From positions 62,001-126,000 of the forward strand of contig JARBJD010000002.1 in NCBI GenBank assembly GCA_033064195.1: DNA of 64,000 bases. The letters run 5' to 3'. Below, piece by piece: positions 36,818 to 48,695 of this stretch. A program made the position numbers and the translations under genes. The DNA is from Blattamonas nauphoetae (Eukaryota; Preaxostyla; Oxymonadida). Within the stretch, counting starts at the first letter, position 1; each line of letters opens with the position of its first letter. The notes under the pieces were generated by a model that saw only the letters and a list, made by a program, of their open reading frames with translations, did not search any database and was not told the origin of the DNA.

Positions 36818-39800
36818 ATGTCACTACCACAAAGTTCGGCTCCAAAAGCTGTTATCAATCGAATTCAATTCTCTTTAATGAGTCCTCAGGAAATTGTATG
36901 TCGATTCAAGCATCTTTGACGAGTTCGCCATCCTTTCAGCGGTCTCTATCTGTTTGTGAAGTTACAACTGAAGAACTCACAGATTCTGGAATGCCGAAGG
37001 AGGGAGGACTTCTTGACCCACGCATGGGTCCGATTGAAAGAGGCAACCGATGCACAACCTGTCATGGCTCATACGATGATTGCCCTGGTCACTTTGGCCA
37101 CATCGAACTTGCTGAACCATTGTACCATCCGGGGTACATGCAGACTATTTTATCCGTTCTGAATTGCGTTTGTCATGCCTGCTCGCGTCTTCTCCTCCCA
37201 AAAGTTTGTCGTTCAAATTCAAACAATTCTGGTTCTTTATCATTGCTTTTTGCAATAGGATGAACCAAAGTATGCTCGATTGTTCCAAATACGGAATTCA
37301 CGGGCTCGACTTGGTGCTATTCGCCACGAATGCACAAATCGACAATGTGGCCGAACAACAAGTGCCCCTGCTGACCAGCAACAACCCTCTGGACTTGGTG
37401 GTGTGTTGGACGTCCCAAGACATTTTGGACCTAAATTTGAAGGTTGTGGAAGCTCTCAACCAAAGTTCAGAGTGCTCGGATTAGATTTCGAAATTGAGTG
37501 GAATGAGAAGGAGGACGCGGAAGACACCAAATCCACGATTCACAGAGAAGAAAAAAAGCGGAAGCTTAAAAGACAAGAAGTGTATGATATTCTCCGCAGA
37601 ATCACGGACGAGGACTCTCGAATCCTCGGATTTGATCCGCTTTTTTCTCGACCGGAATGGATGCTCGTCACAGTTCTCCCCGTCCCACCTCCCCCTGTGC
37701 GTCCATCTGTTATGATGGATTCGTCAACGCATGCAGAAGATGATCTTACACATAAACTGAATGATATTATCAAAGCCAACAAAAAGGTGCGAGAAGGTCT
37801 TGAAAAGGGTGTTCAATACGTTGCACTCTCGTCCATTGTTGAATTACTTCAATATCATTACTCAACATACATCGACAACTCTATCCCTGGATTTCAGCAG
37901 TCAATTCAAACGACTGGAAAACCCATCAAAAGTATCACTCAACGGTTGAAGGGAAAGGAAGGCCGTATTCGAGGAAACTTGATGGGTAAGCGTGTTGATT
38001 TTTCCGGTCGAACTGTCATCACTCCCGATCCCAATCTCTCCTGTGATCAAGTTGGTGTCCCAAGATCGATCGCAAACACTCTCACTTTCCCGGAAGTTGT
38101 CACTCATCTCAACATTCAAAAGATGTATGAATATGTCCGAAGAGGTCCCAATGAGCATCCAGGTGCTCGATATATTATTGATACCAGTGGGCAGAGGTTT
38201 GATCTTACAGCATGTGCCAATCCTGCCCAGCAGCATCTCGAAGTCGGATACATTGTCGAACGGCATATGATTGATGGTGACTATGTGATATTTAATCGGC
38301 AGCCTTCTCTACACAAGATGTCCATGATGGGACATCGAGTGAAAATTCTTCCTTATTCTTCTTTTAGACTTAACTTAAGTTGTACTACACCCTACAATGC
38401 CGATTTTGATGGTGATGAAATGAACTTGCATCTTCCACAATCGCAAGAAGCCCGTGCAGAAGTGAGAGAAATCATGATGGTCCCGAAACAGATTATCTCC
38501 CCTCAGAAGAACGGTCCTGTCATTGGTATTGTGCAAGACACTCTCCTCGCATCAATGTTCTTCACTCGTCGAGATTGCTTCCTCGAAAGGGATCTGATGA
38601 TGAACTGTCTGATGTGGTTGACGGACTGGAACGGAATAGTCCCACGCCCTGCCATCCTGAAGCCTCGTCCACTCTGGACAGGGAAGCAGATCTTTTCGTT
38701 GATGATTCCAACCATCTCGATCACCAAGAAGACATCCATGTTTGATGACGATGAAAAAGAGCTGGTGATGACTCCCAATGACAGCATGTTCATTATCAAC
38801 AAGGGACAGCACTTCAGTGGCCAGACGTGCAAAAAAACGCTGGGTCGGGATCAACAGTCTCTCATCCACATCATTTGGAAGGATTTCGGTCCTGAAGCAG
38901 CCAAGTATTTCATCAATCAGATCCAGCGAGTGGTGAACTACTGGCTCATCCATACAGGCTTCACTGTTGGTATCTCTGACACCATCGCAACGGATAGCAC
39001 AGTACATGAAGTGGGACAAATTCTTCAGGAGGCACAGAGGGAAGTTGAGGGTATTGTGCAGAAACTGCAGGAGAAGAACCTCGACCGAGAACCAGGAAAG
39101 TCAATCATCGAATCGTTCGAGGCAAGGGTCAACACGACACTGAATAATGCCACAAACAAAGCAGGAAGTGTTGTGATGAAATTAATGACGACAAAAAACA
39201 ACATCTACAGTATGGTTGTCTCCGGAAGCAAGGGAGGCAAAACAAATATTTCGCAGATTCTTGGCTGTGTGGGGCAGCAGAACGTTGAAGGGAAGCGAAT
39301 CCGCTATGGTTTCAAACGAAGGACATTGCCATATTTCACAAAGGACAACCTTGGTCTCGAGAGCAAGGGATTTGTACAAAACTCGTTCCTTCGAGGACTC
39401 ACCCCAACAGAGTTCTTCTTCCATGCGATGGGAGGACGTGAAGGTATCATTGATACAGCCTGCAAGACGAGTGACACAGGTTACATCCAACGTCAGCTTG
39501 TCAAGGCGATGGAAGACCTGAACGTGAAGTACGACACCACGATCAGAAACTCAGCAGGATCAATCATCCAATTCTGCTACGGTGAGGATGGGATGGCTGG
39601 CGAACAGATGGAAAGTCAGACATTCCCGACGATGATAATCAGCGACGATGAGATGCTTGAAGATTATTATTTTAACCTTGCCGAGCTGTTCAACATGAAC
39701 AACTCTGATATGGATGAAAAGATCGCTGGAAAAGAGGAAGAATTTGGGCTGGATGTCGAACTGGATGCTGCTGCTCTCTTTGATGATGGAATGATGAAGG

Positions 39801-42256
39801 AACCTGAGAGCGCTGTCATCTCCCAACAATCTCGAAAGGCGCTTCCACAACGTGTCCTTCCAACAGGAGTTCGAACACTTGCCACATTCCTCACAGCCGA
39901 AGCTCTGGACTCTCTGAAGCATGATCCAAACAGTCAAACTATTCTGAACCAAGAATTCCAGACACTTCAGGCAGATCGTGAACTTTTACGAAACGAGATT
40001 TTCAAGAATGGCAACGACTCTGTGGCAATGCCTGTCAATGTGAACAGAATTATCACAAACGCCAAATACAAGTTTGATGTGTCGAGATATCGCCCAACTT
40101 CGCTCCTCCCAACGGAAGTCGTCCGGAAAGTGTCGAATCTGATTAGCAGCCTCGTTATCATTCCCGGAAAGGACAAGCTCAGCAGGCAAGCGCAGGAGAA
40201 TGCCTTGACACTCTTCAGCATTCTTCTTCGATCGCTGTTGGCCTCGCGAATCGTCACAGAGAAGCACCATTTGACGAGAGAAGCCTTTGATTGGGCTTTG
40301 GAGGAAATCAAAAACAAGTTTGAACAAGCGCGAATCCAACCTGGTGAATCGATTGGGGTGATCGCAGCGCAGAGTATGAGTGAGCCAGCCACGCAGATGA
40401 CTCTGAACACTTTCCATTATGCTGGAGTCTCAGCAAAGAACGTCACGCTTGGAGTTCCTCGTCTGAAGGAATTGATCCACTTGGCAAAGAATCCAAAGAC
40501 ACCATCTCTCACAATCTACCTCAAGGAGGAACATAGAAAGAATGAAAAGGGCGCAAAGAGCATCCAATCGATCCTGGAGTACACCACCCTCCGTCGAATT
40601 GTGGATCGAACTGAAATTTGGTATGATCCCAACGACGCTGACAGTGTGATTGAAGAAGATCGGAGCTTTTTGGAGGATCACGTCGGCCTGTCAGTTGATG
40701 AAATGCAGCGAGAAAAGTCTCCTTGGATTCTCCGAATTGTGCTGAACAAACAAATGATGGCCGACAAGCACTTGCGTGTGCCTGGTGTTTCAAAAAAGAT
40801 TATGGATGTCTATGGAAACGATCTCGAATCCATCCCTTCAAATGACAATGCCGACGATATCGTCATCCGTCTCCGTCCGTATCTGACTGAAGAGGAGATC
40901 AGCGCAGGTGAAGAAAAGATGGCTTCTTCTGACCAGACTGACTTCCTCCGAAGCCTCGAGCAATCTCTCCTCGACAACATTGCCCTTATCGGCATTCCAG
41001 GAATCTCGAGGGTCTTCCTGCGAGAAATTGAGACCATTTTCAAGCAAAAGGATGGGTCAATGAAGAAGGAAAAAGAGTGGACCCTCGAAACAGAAGGAGT
41101 GAATCTCCAGGAGATTCTCCGTTATCCAGAAATTGACTTTGCGCGAACAGTCAGCAATACCCTCACCGAGATTCAGAAGGTACTTGGGATTGAAGCAGTG
41201 CGCAACATGCTTCTGAAAGAGCTTCGATATGTACTCGGCTTTGATGGGACGTACGTGAACTATCGTCATTATGCCATCCTCATCGATCTGATGACATCAC
41301 AAGGAGAGCCGATGTCCATTTCCAGACAGGGAATCAACAAACAGAACACTGGCCCGTTGATGAGAGCCACGTTCGAAGAAAGCACCAAAATTCTGCTGGA
41401 GGCTGCAGCGTTCTCGGAAATGGACAACATGCAAGGAGTATCGCAAGCAGTCATTGTTGGACAAGTCCCACCGTGTGGAACGGGTGTTGTTGATGTCACT
41501 CTTGACTTCAACAAAATCGCTAAGGCGAATTATGTGCCGGACATTGTCCAAGCAATGACAATGCAGAATATCGATGCAAGCACTCAAATGCGGGCTGCTC
41601 TGTCTGAAGACGGAGGGGCAGATTTCCTCTCAGCGACCTCGCCGTACTCTCCAGACATGATGGGGTCTTACAACGCACCGTATTCTTTCTCGCCTGTCCG
41701 CACCGAAGCTGCGTCTCTCCCTCCAGTCGGGGCAGTCTACGATCCTCTCTCGTACAACAAGGGTACTCATCTGTATTCATCTCCGTTGGGCCCAGGTATC
41801 GCCTCAAGCTCGCCAGCTTACTCGCCATCGTCGCCCACGTATTCCCCGACGTCGCCAGCGTACTCACCCTCTTCACCAGCATACTCGCCGACGTCTCCTG
41901 CTTACTCCCCAACGTCGCCTGCCTACTCTCCAACCTCGCCTGCCTACTCACCAACGTCTCCTGCCTATTCTCCTACCAGTCCCGCTTACTCCCCCACGTC
42001 GCCAGCATACTCGCCAACCTCACCCGCCTATTCTCCCACTTCTCCTGCTTATTCCCCAACGTCACCAGCTTATTCTCCGACTTCACCAGCCTACTCACCA
42101 ACATCACCTGCCTACTCCCCCACCTCGCCTGCGTATTCACCAACAAGTCCTGCTTACTCGCCAACTTCACCAGCTTATTCACCAACATCGCCAGCATATT
42201 CTCCCACAAGTCCTGCGTATTCACCAACAAGCCCAGCCTATTCACCAACTCGTTAA
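36818..42256 (+). CDS. RPB1: RNA polymerase II largest subunit, three exons, heptad CTD
   Basis: Exons 36818-36895, 36940-37203 and 37259-42256 give about 1779 residues. RPB1 carries half of the Pol II active site. Seen in order: clamp zinc site CTTCHGSYDDCPGHFGH (~75), rudder/lid region, YNADFDGDEMNLHLPQ with the three metal-binding Asp (~410), funnel and bridge helix FFFHAMGGREGIIDTA, trigger loop TQMTLNTFHYAGVSAKN, foot and cleft domains, a short linker, then a CTD of 20 full heptads plus a partial one. The N-terminal zinc motif, clamp and catalytic motifs are all intact. It begins MSLPQSSAPKAVINRIQFSL, matching IKRVQFGVLSP of animals. Introns are 44 and 55 nt, both near the 5' end. Confidence 0.97.
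41819..42253 (+). repeat. CTD heptad repeats YSPTSPA (20 full plus YSPTR)
   Basis: Twenty consecutive 21-nt units encode YSPTSPA almost without change; only the first (YSPSSPT) and third (YSPSSPA) differ. Position 7 is Ala throughout apart from the first unit (Thr). Synonymous codons vary between units, so the protein repeat is held by selection rather than by very recent DNA duplication. Confidence 0.97.
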
Positions 42257-42342
42257 GAATGATTAAATAGCCTGATCATCGTGAAATTTCATTTTTGTGA
42301 AGATAACTCAATTCAATCTCGATCAAGAATGCATTATTTTTA

Positions 42343-44064
42343 ATGAATGCCAGTACGTTCAATATCCAGGGTGGTCTCGCTGGATTGAGAGAGGATATTC
42401 TGATGCGTATTCTAGAGAAACTTCCTACGTTTCATGAAGTCCAAATGGTTTTTTTTGATGTCCATCTATCATCATCGTCAGTTTATTTCACTAAACCAAT
42501 CAACTTATCGTCTGACCGATCACCCACACTTTTCAGATGCTATTTTTGATTGTTTGATTTTCATTTCTCTTCATTAATGCTTCATAGTGACACGGAGTAC
42601 CTTCGGGAAAAAGATTGTCATGATGAACGACCTTCCTGGCAAACTCGAAAAATTTACGTACATGACAGAAGCAGAGTTTGAGAAACTTGATCCGCCACGT
42701 TATATTCTTGACACTATGAAACATTACCGAGTCGCTACCTTCTGTGAAGATGATGAAGCCATGACAGAAGAAGATCGAAAGATTAAAGAACACAATGATC
42801 GACAATACGACCAAGTCGCAATTCCTGCACAAGCTTTTTTTGATAAGGATCGTGGGCACTCACTCCAATGGTATTATCTTCTCCGAAGACAAAATGGACA
42901 ACTGGAGCACCGTACTGACTCACAATCGAGTTCTGTAGTACACTTTATGCGTCACATTTCTGATGAGAAATTTGATTTGATTGCTGCTGGCGGAGCAATG
43001 GCCATAGCTGTTACAAAGGAACAACTTGGTTTCTCCCTTCTTTTTTTAGTCGTCCAGTATACACATACCGCATGACTACGGGTGGAGACTATAATGCGGA
43101 GATTGGATGGCGTGTATTCACACAAATTCAGCATAATGAAGATACAGGACTCATCGTTACCTCTCTCGGACTCACCAAGGTAACTCAGATCGAATTTGAA
43201 GGTCTTCGAGCATTCATCATCTGTGAAAATGGTGCAGTTTTTTCTGTGGGTCTTACCAACATTTTTGCTGAGTATGGTTCCTTCTCATCATTCCAGGTCC
43301 TCGAACTCACAGACAGTTCTAAATTCAAACCCAAATTTCTAATGCAATACAGCGGTTACCAACCTTCAGATGATGACATCAAATATGGCCTCTTTGGGGA
43401 CTTGAAACCAGTAAAATATTTCAAAGGATCATATGCTTTTCAATGCGAAGGCGGAAAAATCGTTCAACGTCTTGTCGATCAGCCAAATCCGTTCCAAAAG
43501 AAGTCTTCATGGGTTTATTTGGATAAAAACAAGTTTTTTGGTGGAGAGGATGTTCTGTATGTCACCACACAATCAACTGGAACGTTGTACTGCTTGAAGA
43601 ACGGGAAAATGCTCTTGACAAGTGCAGAAGATCGAATAAGTGAAGCAGAAGACGCTCTGCTCCATCCATATTCTATCCGATACCCGAATGGACAAGTAGT
43701 TCTTGATGATGGATCGATATTCGACCCGCCACCACAAGACACGCTCTCGGTCCCGATATCATTCTCCATGGATACTGTTTCGATGATTATCCTCCAAGAG
43801 AATACTGAACGAGTACTAATCATCTTCCATACGGGTCTTGCTGTTTCGTATGGTCTCCGAAAAACACCACCTTATCGACACAAATCAGGAAACGAGGAAC
43901 AGGAGACTGGAGGCTTCAAACACGTTATTCCTATGAATGCTTGGATGAGATGGATGGCAGGGTCAGAGACATATTTGAATTCTTCGGGCGAGAAAGTGAC
44001 CAACATATTTTTCTACAAACATGCAGGAAAGTCATCTGTTCAGTACTACTTCGTCTTCAACTAG
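42343..44064 (+). CDS. F-box-like protein with RCC1/propeller-like C-terminus, four exons
   Basis: Exons: 42343-42447, 42482-42551, 42588-43028, 43058-44064; introns 34, 36 and 29 nt; about 540 residues. The first ~60 residues read like an F-box: LREDILMRILEKLPTFHEVQM, then FISLNQSTYRLTDHPHFSDA, suggesting a SKP1-binding adaptor for a ubiquitin ligase. The rest is beta-rich with repeated strand-turn patterns such as GLRAFIICENGAVFSVG and LYCLKNGKMLL, as in RCC1 or related propellers that bind substrate. No catalytic motif. It starts only 86 bp after the RPB1 stop on the same strand. The exact propeller type is not certain; substrate unknown. Confidence 0.65.
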
Positions 44065-44285
44065 GTCTTTCGTTGAATAGCTTACTCTTTTTTTGGATCT
44101 AGGAACAAACCTTATTGAGAAAGTCTTTACAAGCAATTTACATTCAAACAGAGAGATTTTGATAAATAGTCCATGAGTAATGAAAATAACTAGTGTGTTG
44201 GACTTAACTTGTGTTTGTGTCCGACACGAGTCCGACCATGGGTGAGGATGGAAAGATGGAGACGGAAATCGGGACAAGTATTGCA

Positions 44286-45734
44286 TCACTCGATGGGTGA
44301 AACAGAGTTCGTGGCTGCGATGATGGCGGCACCAATTCCGCTTCCATCTTCCGTGTCCACAACAACAATCTTCGGAACCTTTCCGTTCAACCACTCCAGT
44401 GATCCCATGCACTCCTCAATTGACTGTGTGACATTTGTCCGGAAGAGAGTGTTGTATCGGAACAATGAACCGTCGATTGCGATGGTGATGGAAGGAGGAG
44501 GAGACGATGCTGTGGTGAGGATGTGCGAGCACACGCCGCTGATGGCGATGCCTGCATACTTTCCCGAACGAACTGTGATTTCGTGGAAGAGTTTTTGTAC
44601 GAGTTTGATGTCGTCGGTCTTGAGGATCGCGGTTGGGTCGCCTGCCATTTCTGCGATCTTCTTCTTCGACTCGGCGAGTTCGGTAGATGCATCGCGTTCG
44701 ATTTCATCAACGACCTCGGCAGTCAGCATGTGATGCTGATCCCAATATCCCCAATTTCCTTTTCCTTTATGTTCAGAGAAGATGCCATCGATTTCAATGG
44801 CCTTTCGGACTGCACAACGAGCGAGCATGGCGATATATCGGCCTGAAATTTTCTTCTCGAGAGGCTGCTGCCCGAGATGCTTTGTTTTTTCAAAAACAAT
44901 ATCATCAATCTCGTTATTTGGGAAGCCATCAAAAGCGCCAAATTCAATGTTGATGATGCAGTGTCGAGAGAGCTTGGAACGTGTGTCAGGGCTGAGTTTT
45001 GTGATATTCTTGGTTTCCTCACGATATGCTGCGTTTGAACCGGTTCCCAAGATCACACCTATCATTGTGTTCCGATCTGAAATCGCTTTTGTGCATAATG
45101 TTCCAACAGTATCGTTGCAGATGGCGACTATTTTGATGAAGTCTAAGCCGTGATTGTTGAGACTATTTTGGAGTAATTCTCCAACATCAGCACCAATAAC
45201 ATCAGGAATATCAATCTCTTTCGTCCATCGTTGGAGTATAGAGGTTGAGAGAGAATTTTGTGTTGACGGATATGAAAAAGTGAATCCACATGCCAAAAAG
45301 GGGTGAAATTGTTCTTTGGTAATGCCATTGGTATCAACAAACGTTTTAACCATTGCTGCCATGGATGAAAACAGAGTAGAGCCGTGATTCACAGTGATGT
45401 CTAATTTTGACGAATGTTGTGAAATGATGATTGGGTTGTTGTTTTGAATATCTAACAATAATACTCGGATATTCGTTCCTCCAAAATCGATTGCCAAGAG
45501 TTTCTGAGTGATGTTTGTTGTTGGCACATCTGTAAACGATGGTGACATTAGAAGAGTGCTTGGTTCACCTGTAAGACCTTTTTTCATATCAATCATCATT
45601 CGTTGAACAACTGATTGCATCCTATTCACAGAGCAATCCCAAGAATTGATTAATTTGTCCATCTTTGTTTGAATGAATGTCCCATTACCAGATCTGGATA
45701 ATGAAAATGAAGGATGTTTGATGATGAAACCCAT
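44286..45734 (-). CDS. HK: Hexokinase, single exon
   Basis: About 482 residues from the ATG at 45734; the frame is open up to 45815, but that upstream ATG lies 6 bp from the next gene's stop, so a later start is chosen (45662 is a further option). Hexokinase phosphorylates glucose with ATP at the first step of glycolysis. Motifs: phosphate-1 LAIDFGGTNIRVLLLD, glucose site CGFTFSYPSTQNS, catalytic NDTVGTL, the GTGSNAAY loop, INIEFGAFDG with the glucose-binding Glu, and the C-terminal GSGIGAAIIAA adenosine segment. Length fits one 50-kDa unit. No signal peptide or clear membrane anchor is seen. Confidence 0.95.
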   Translation of the reverse strand: MGFIIKHPSFSLSRSGNGTFIQTKMDKLINSWDCSVNRMQSVVQRMMIDMKKGLTGEPSTLLMSPSFTDVPTTNITQKLLAIDFGGTNIRVLLLDIQNNNPIIISQHSSKLDITVNHGSTLFSSMAAMVKTFVDTNGITKEQFHPFLACGFTFSYPSTQNSLSTSILQRWTKEIDIPDVIGADVGELLQNSLNNHGLDFIKIVAICNDTVGTLCTKAISDRNTMIGVILGTGSNAAYREETKNITKLSPDTRSKLSRHCIINIEFGAFDGFPNNEIDDIVFEKTKHLGQQPLEKKISGRYIAMLARCAVRKAIEIDGIFSEHKGKGNWGYWDQHHMLTAEVVDEIERDASTELAESKKKIAEMAGDPTAILKTDDIKLVQKLFHEITVRSGKYAGIAISGVCSHILTTASSPPPSITIAIDGSLFRYNTLFRTNVTQSIEECMGSLEWLNGKVPKIVVVDTEDGSGIGAAIIAATNSVSPIE

Positions 45735-45821
45735 CGTATAGGATGAATAAAGTGTTCTGCAATAATAGATTGGAAAAATGCACGAAAATCTTCGGAATTC
45801 GAGCCACTGATTCACTTTGCT

Positions 45822-47222
45822 TCACTCTTCTCTTTCGACTGTTCCGCTTCTTCTCTCTGCTGGTCGGACAGGAGGAAGTGGTGGGATATCGTTTGGGAGC
45901 TGGACGGGATTGAGTTGGTTTCTCATTTCTTCTCTTTGCATGAAGCGATTCCTGTCTTTTTTTGCGAGTGCTGTCTCAATATGAGTGAATGTGAACAAAA
46001 ACGAAGAAATGATGCCTAAGCAGGCGACTACAAGCAGGAGAGTTGGGTAAAGATGAGGAAAGAGGTAGGAGTGTATCTGACAGAGGATGAGAAGAACAGT
46101 AACGCGGAGTTGGAACGAATGGAAGGACTCCTTATAGAGGAACTCGCCGTGTGCAGCATATGTGAACAAGAAGAGGATGATCAGAACAGAATAGTTCTGA
46201 AGAGGAGTGAACTTGTGATCAAAGAACGATGGGACTGAGATGAGGTCCGACGATGATGAGATGTGGGGGTACGCTTTGAGTGAGGAAAATGTGAATGGAA
46301 GGGGGATCTTGACACTCCGTGAGAAGTCACAAAAGATCCATAAGATGGCAGGGATGGCCAATAATATCTCGACAGTATCGAGAAAGACAGAGGAGAACAG
46401 AGAGAAAAAATCTTGATTGGATGGGGTAATCTCAACAAGAACATTACGTGTATCAATGCGATCGAGGACTCTGACAAGGATGAATGCAACCGACATAATG
46501 ATAACCACAGTCAGTGAAGAGACGGCAACTGTTTGAAATAGATGAACGATCTTTGTCAAAGTGTGGTTAATATTGGCAGAACTCGGAATATATGTTGCAG
46601 AAGGTGTTTGAAGAATTCCATGTTGATTTGAAAGCTTGAAAATTGCATGAACGATGGTGGATGTTGATGGAAGGAAGACGCCCGTTTGAAGGACAGGAAT
46701 ACGGGTGACAGTATAAGAAATACCATGATCAAATCCAAGATGATGAACTTTGTAAACTGACACATGATTTTTTTCTGATTTCGAATGAATTAGAGTAACA
46801 TTGTTTGAGTTTGAGAGAGCTCTGACAGCTCCTCTTAATTCGAAAAGACTCGGGGCATAAATCATCTGGGATGTGACAATTGTGGAATTGTTGGATAGAT
46901 TTCCAAGTGGATTCAGAATGATTCTTTTCTAGACGTAATGATGAGAAAGAAAGAAAACATGTTGTCGGTGGGATTTTGTGGAATCGTTCTGAATAAATTC
47001 GAGAAGAACTACAGTACTAAGGTCAATAGGTTCCTCAACTCCAATGACGTTCGACAAGTATTCATCCGGTTTGCAGAAGAAGGATGAGTTGGAGAGGAAG
47101 AAGAAAGTTGCGAGGAGAGATAGATATATAATGTTGAAGATATTGCTGACGAGTAAAATGCGAGTTGAGAATGGTTGGCTTGTATGAGAGGTGTGTGAGT
47201 GTGCGATATCCAAATTGTTCAT
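45822..47222 (-). CDS. Multipass membrane protein of unknown function, two exons
   Basis: Exons 47222-46959 and 46928-45822 join across a 30-nt intron to give about 456 residues. A hydrophobic segment near residue 25 (LLVSNIFNIIYLSLLATFF) is followed by a ~190-residue probable lumenal domain rich in NxS/T sites (NSS, NDS, NLS, NNS, NST, NVT, NHT), then about six or seven closely spaced helices and a charged, proline-ending cytosolic tail. This plan (anchor, lumenal domain, 7TM-like bundle) recalls GOST/TMEM181 or Wntless-type proteins, but I cannot assign it. The chosen start keeps it just off the divergent MATH-like gene (12 bp apart); an upstream in-frame ATG at 47300 would overlap that gene. 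Confidence 0.7.
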
Positions 47223-47234
47223 CAGATAATCATT
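47223..47234. promoter_or_regulatory. 12-bp gap between divergent start codons
   Basis: Only 12 bp separate the chosen start codons of the membrane protein (-) and the MATH-like protein (+). The transcription start sites must overlap the opposite gene or give almost no 5' UTR. Confidence 0.3.
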
Positions 47235-48501
47235 ATGGACTGGATCACCTCCAACATCTTCGAATGGTGTGTCGATTTCATCACATGTTCTATTTCTCAA
47301 GAACTCTCACTTAACAGTTGAGGACTGTCTCAATACATTGCGCGAGACTCAGATTCTGCACCAACACACAGTTGAAATCCAAAAAGCCAATGATATGCGA
47401 CGAGATATGATTGCATATGAATCATATTGCGTTACCGAGTTGGAAAAAGCAGCACAACAGTATTATTCCAGCTGTGACCGTGAATTTCTGAGACAAAAAA
47501 TCGGAACGATCGTGGGCAACTCAACCACGAATTCAAATGAAATAACAGAACTACAAGGAAAATTGGCCAACCTTCAGGCTCTTGAACAGACTCAGCAGCC
47601 AGTTCCTCCTCAAGAACTCCGTGAATGTGAAGAAAAAGTGACGAACTCAAAGTCCAGACTCGATGGCCTTATCAATGCGACACAAAGTATTCTTTTGTTA
47701 ACTGAACAGCTCGATCATCATATTATTCAAACGGATATCGACAATCAAAATAGCATCTCGTGTCAGACGATTTTAATGTCGAATACAAAAGAACAAGTAT
47801 TTGCCACTCCAACACTCATACAAGTGGACTCATACCGTGATAATCCGATCGCGCCTCTCGATCTTCCGGTTTCTTTTTCTCCTGCGCGTGAGCTGAATCC
47901 CTCCGTCGCTCCTCCATTCTTTGAGTACGGTGTCACCATTCCGTACTTCACGCAGTCCCACAGGGCAACTGACCAACCATACGTTGACTCCTGCCTCTTT
48001 GAAACACAACCGTTTCCGTTTAAATGGAGACTCAGAATTTGGCCGTCGGGTGTTCCTACTGGACGGTTCACATCTGATTCAATTGCTGTAGGGATTCGGC
48101 TTGAGGAATCGTGGGACCCTCAAACATTACAATATGCACAAACCATTTTCCCTGTTTGTGGACCAAAGGATAAGCCGGATGAGACCACACATCCACTCTA
48201 CTTCGACGTGATGGTCCGAATCCTCTCAGAACTCCCGTCAGACTCGAGACTGGAACAAAAAGTCCACCAAATACAATACTTTAAATCGAACAAATTTTCT
48301 GCTGAGCAGCCCCAATGCGGAACACTAGAATTCATGAAGAATGATGTCCTTCGTGGTGGACGATTTCTCTGGAAGAGCCAAGCAGATGCCCATTTTGTCT
48401 TTGGCTGGCGATTTCCATCATACAAGAGAATGGCGGAGGCGTATCATTTATGTCATATCCAACCACGTCTTGATACATCGTATGACAACTACGGCCATTG
48501 A
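47235..48501 (+). CDS. Coiled-coil protein with MATH/TRAF-like domain, two exons
   Basis: Exons 47235-47286 and 47318-48501 (31-nt intron) give about 411 residues. The start MDWITSNIFEWCVDFI was chosen because it joins in frame. Residues ~20-160 form a long helix with heptad-like pattern (B-box/TRIM-type coiled coil in look, with no zinc residues ahead of it). Residues ~230-390 are beta-rich: FKWRLRIWPSGVPTGRF and later YFDVMVRIL fit the meprin/TRAF homology fold, used to bind peptides from receptors or ubiquitin-ligase substrates. This would be a TRIM37-like or TRAF-like adaptor lacking RING and B-box. The MATH call is by pattern only and could be wrong. Confidence 0.6.
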
Positions 48502-48695
48502 TGTATGTCTGAACAATCGTGCCCTTTTCACACAACTCGCCTCACATTTTCTCTCATCTTGCACATGTTTTTTGGAGAAAAATGCTCGAAATGTGTCAAT
48601 AGATGTATCGTGTTGAGAGCAATTGATGGTTTGAGATGGATAAATTAAAGAATCGAATGAAATAGACGAATGGAAAAAATGAGGGAAAATAAGAA

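Noticed and set aside
44286-45815. Hexokinase start at 45815
   Set aside because: Only 6 bp after the upstream gene's stop codon and with no family similarity; the ATG at 45734 is better placed.
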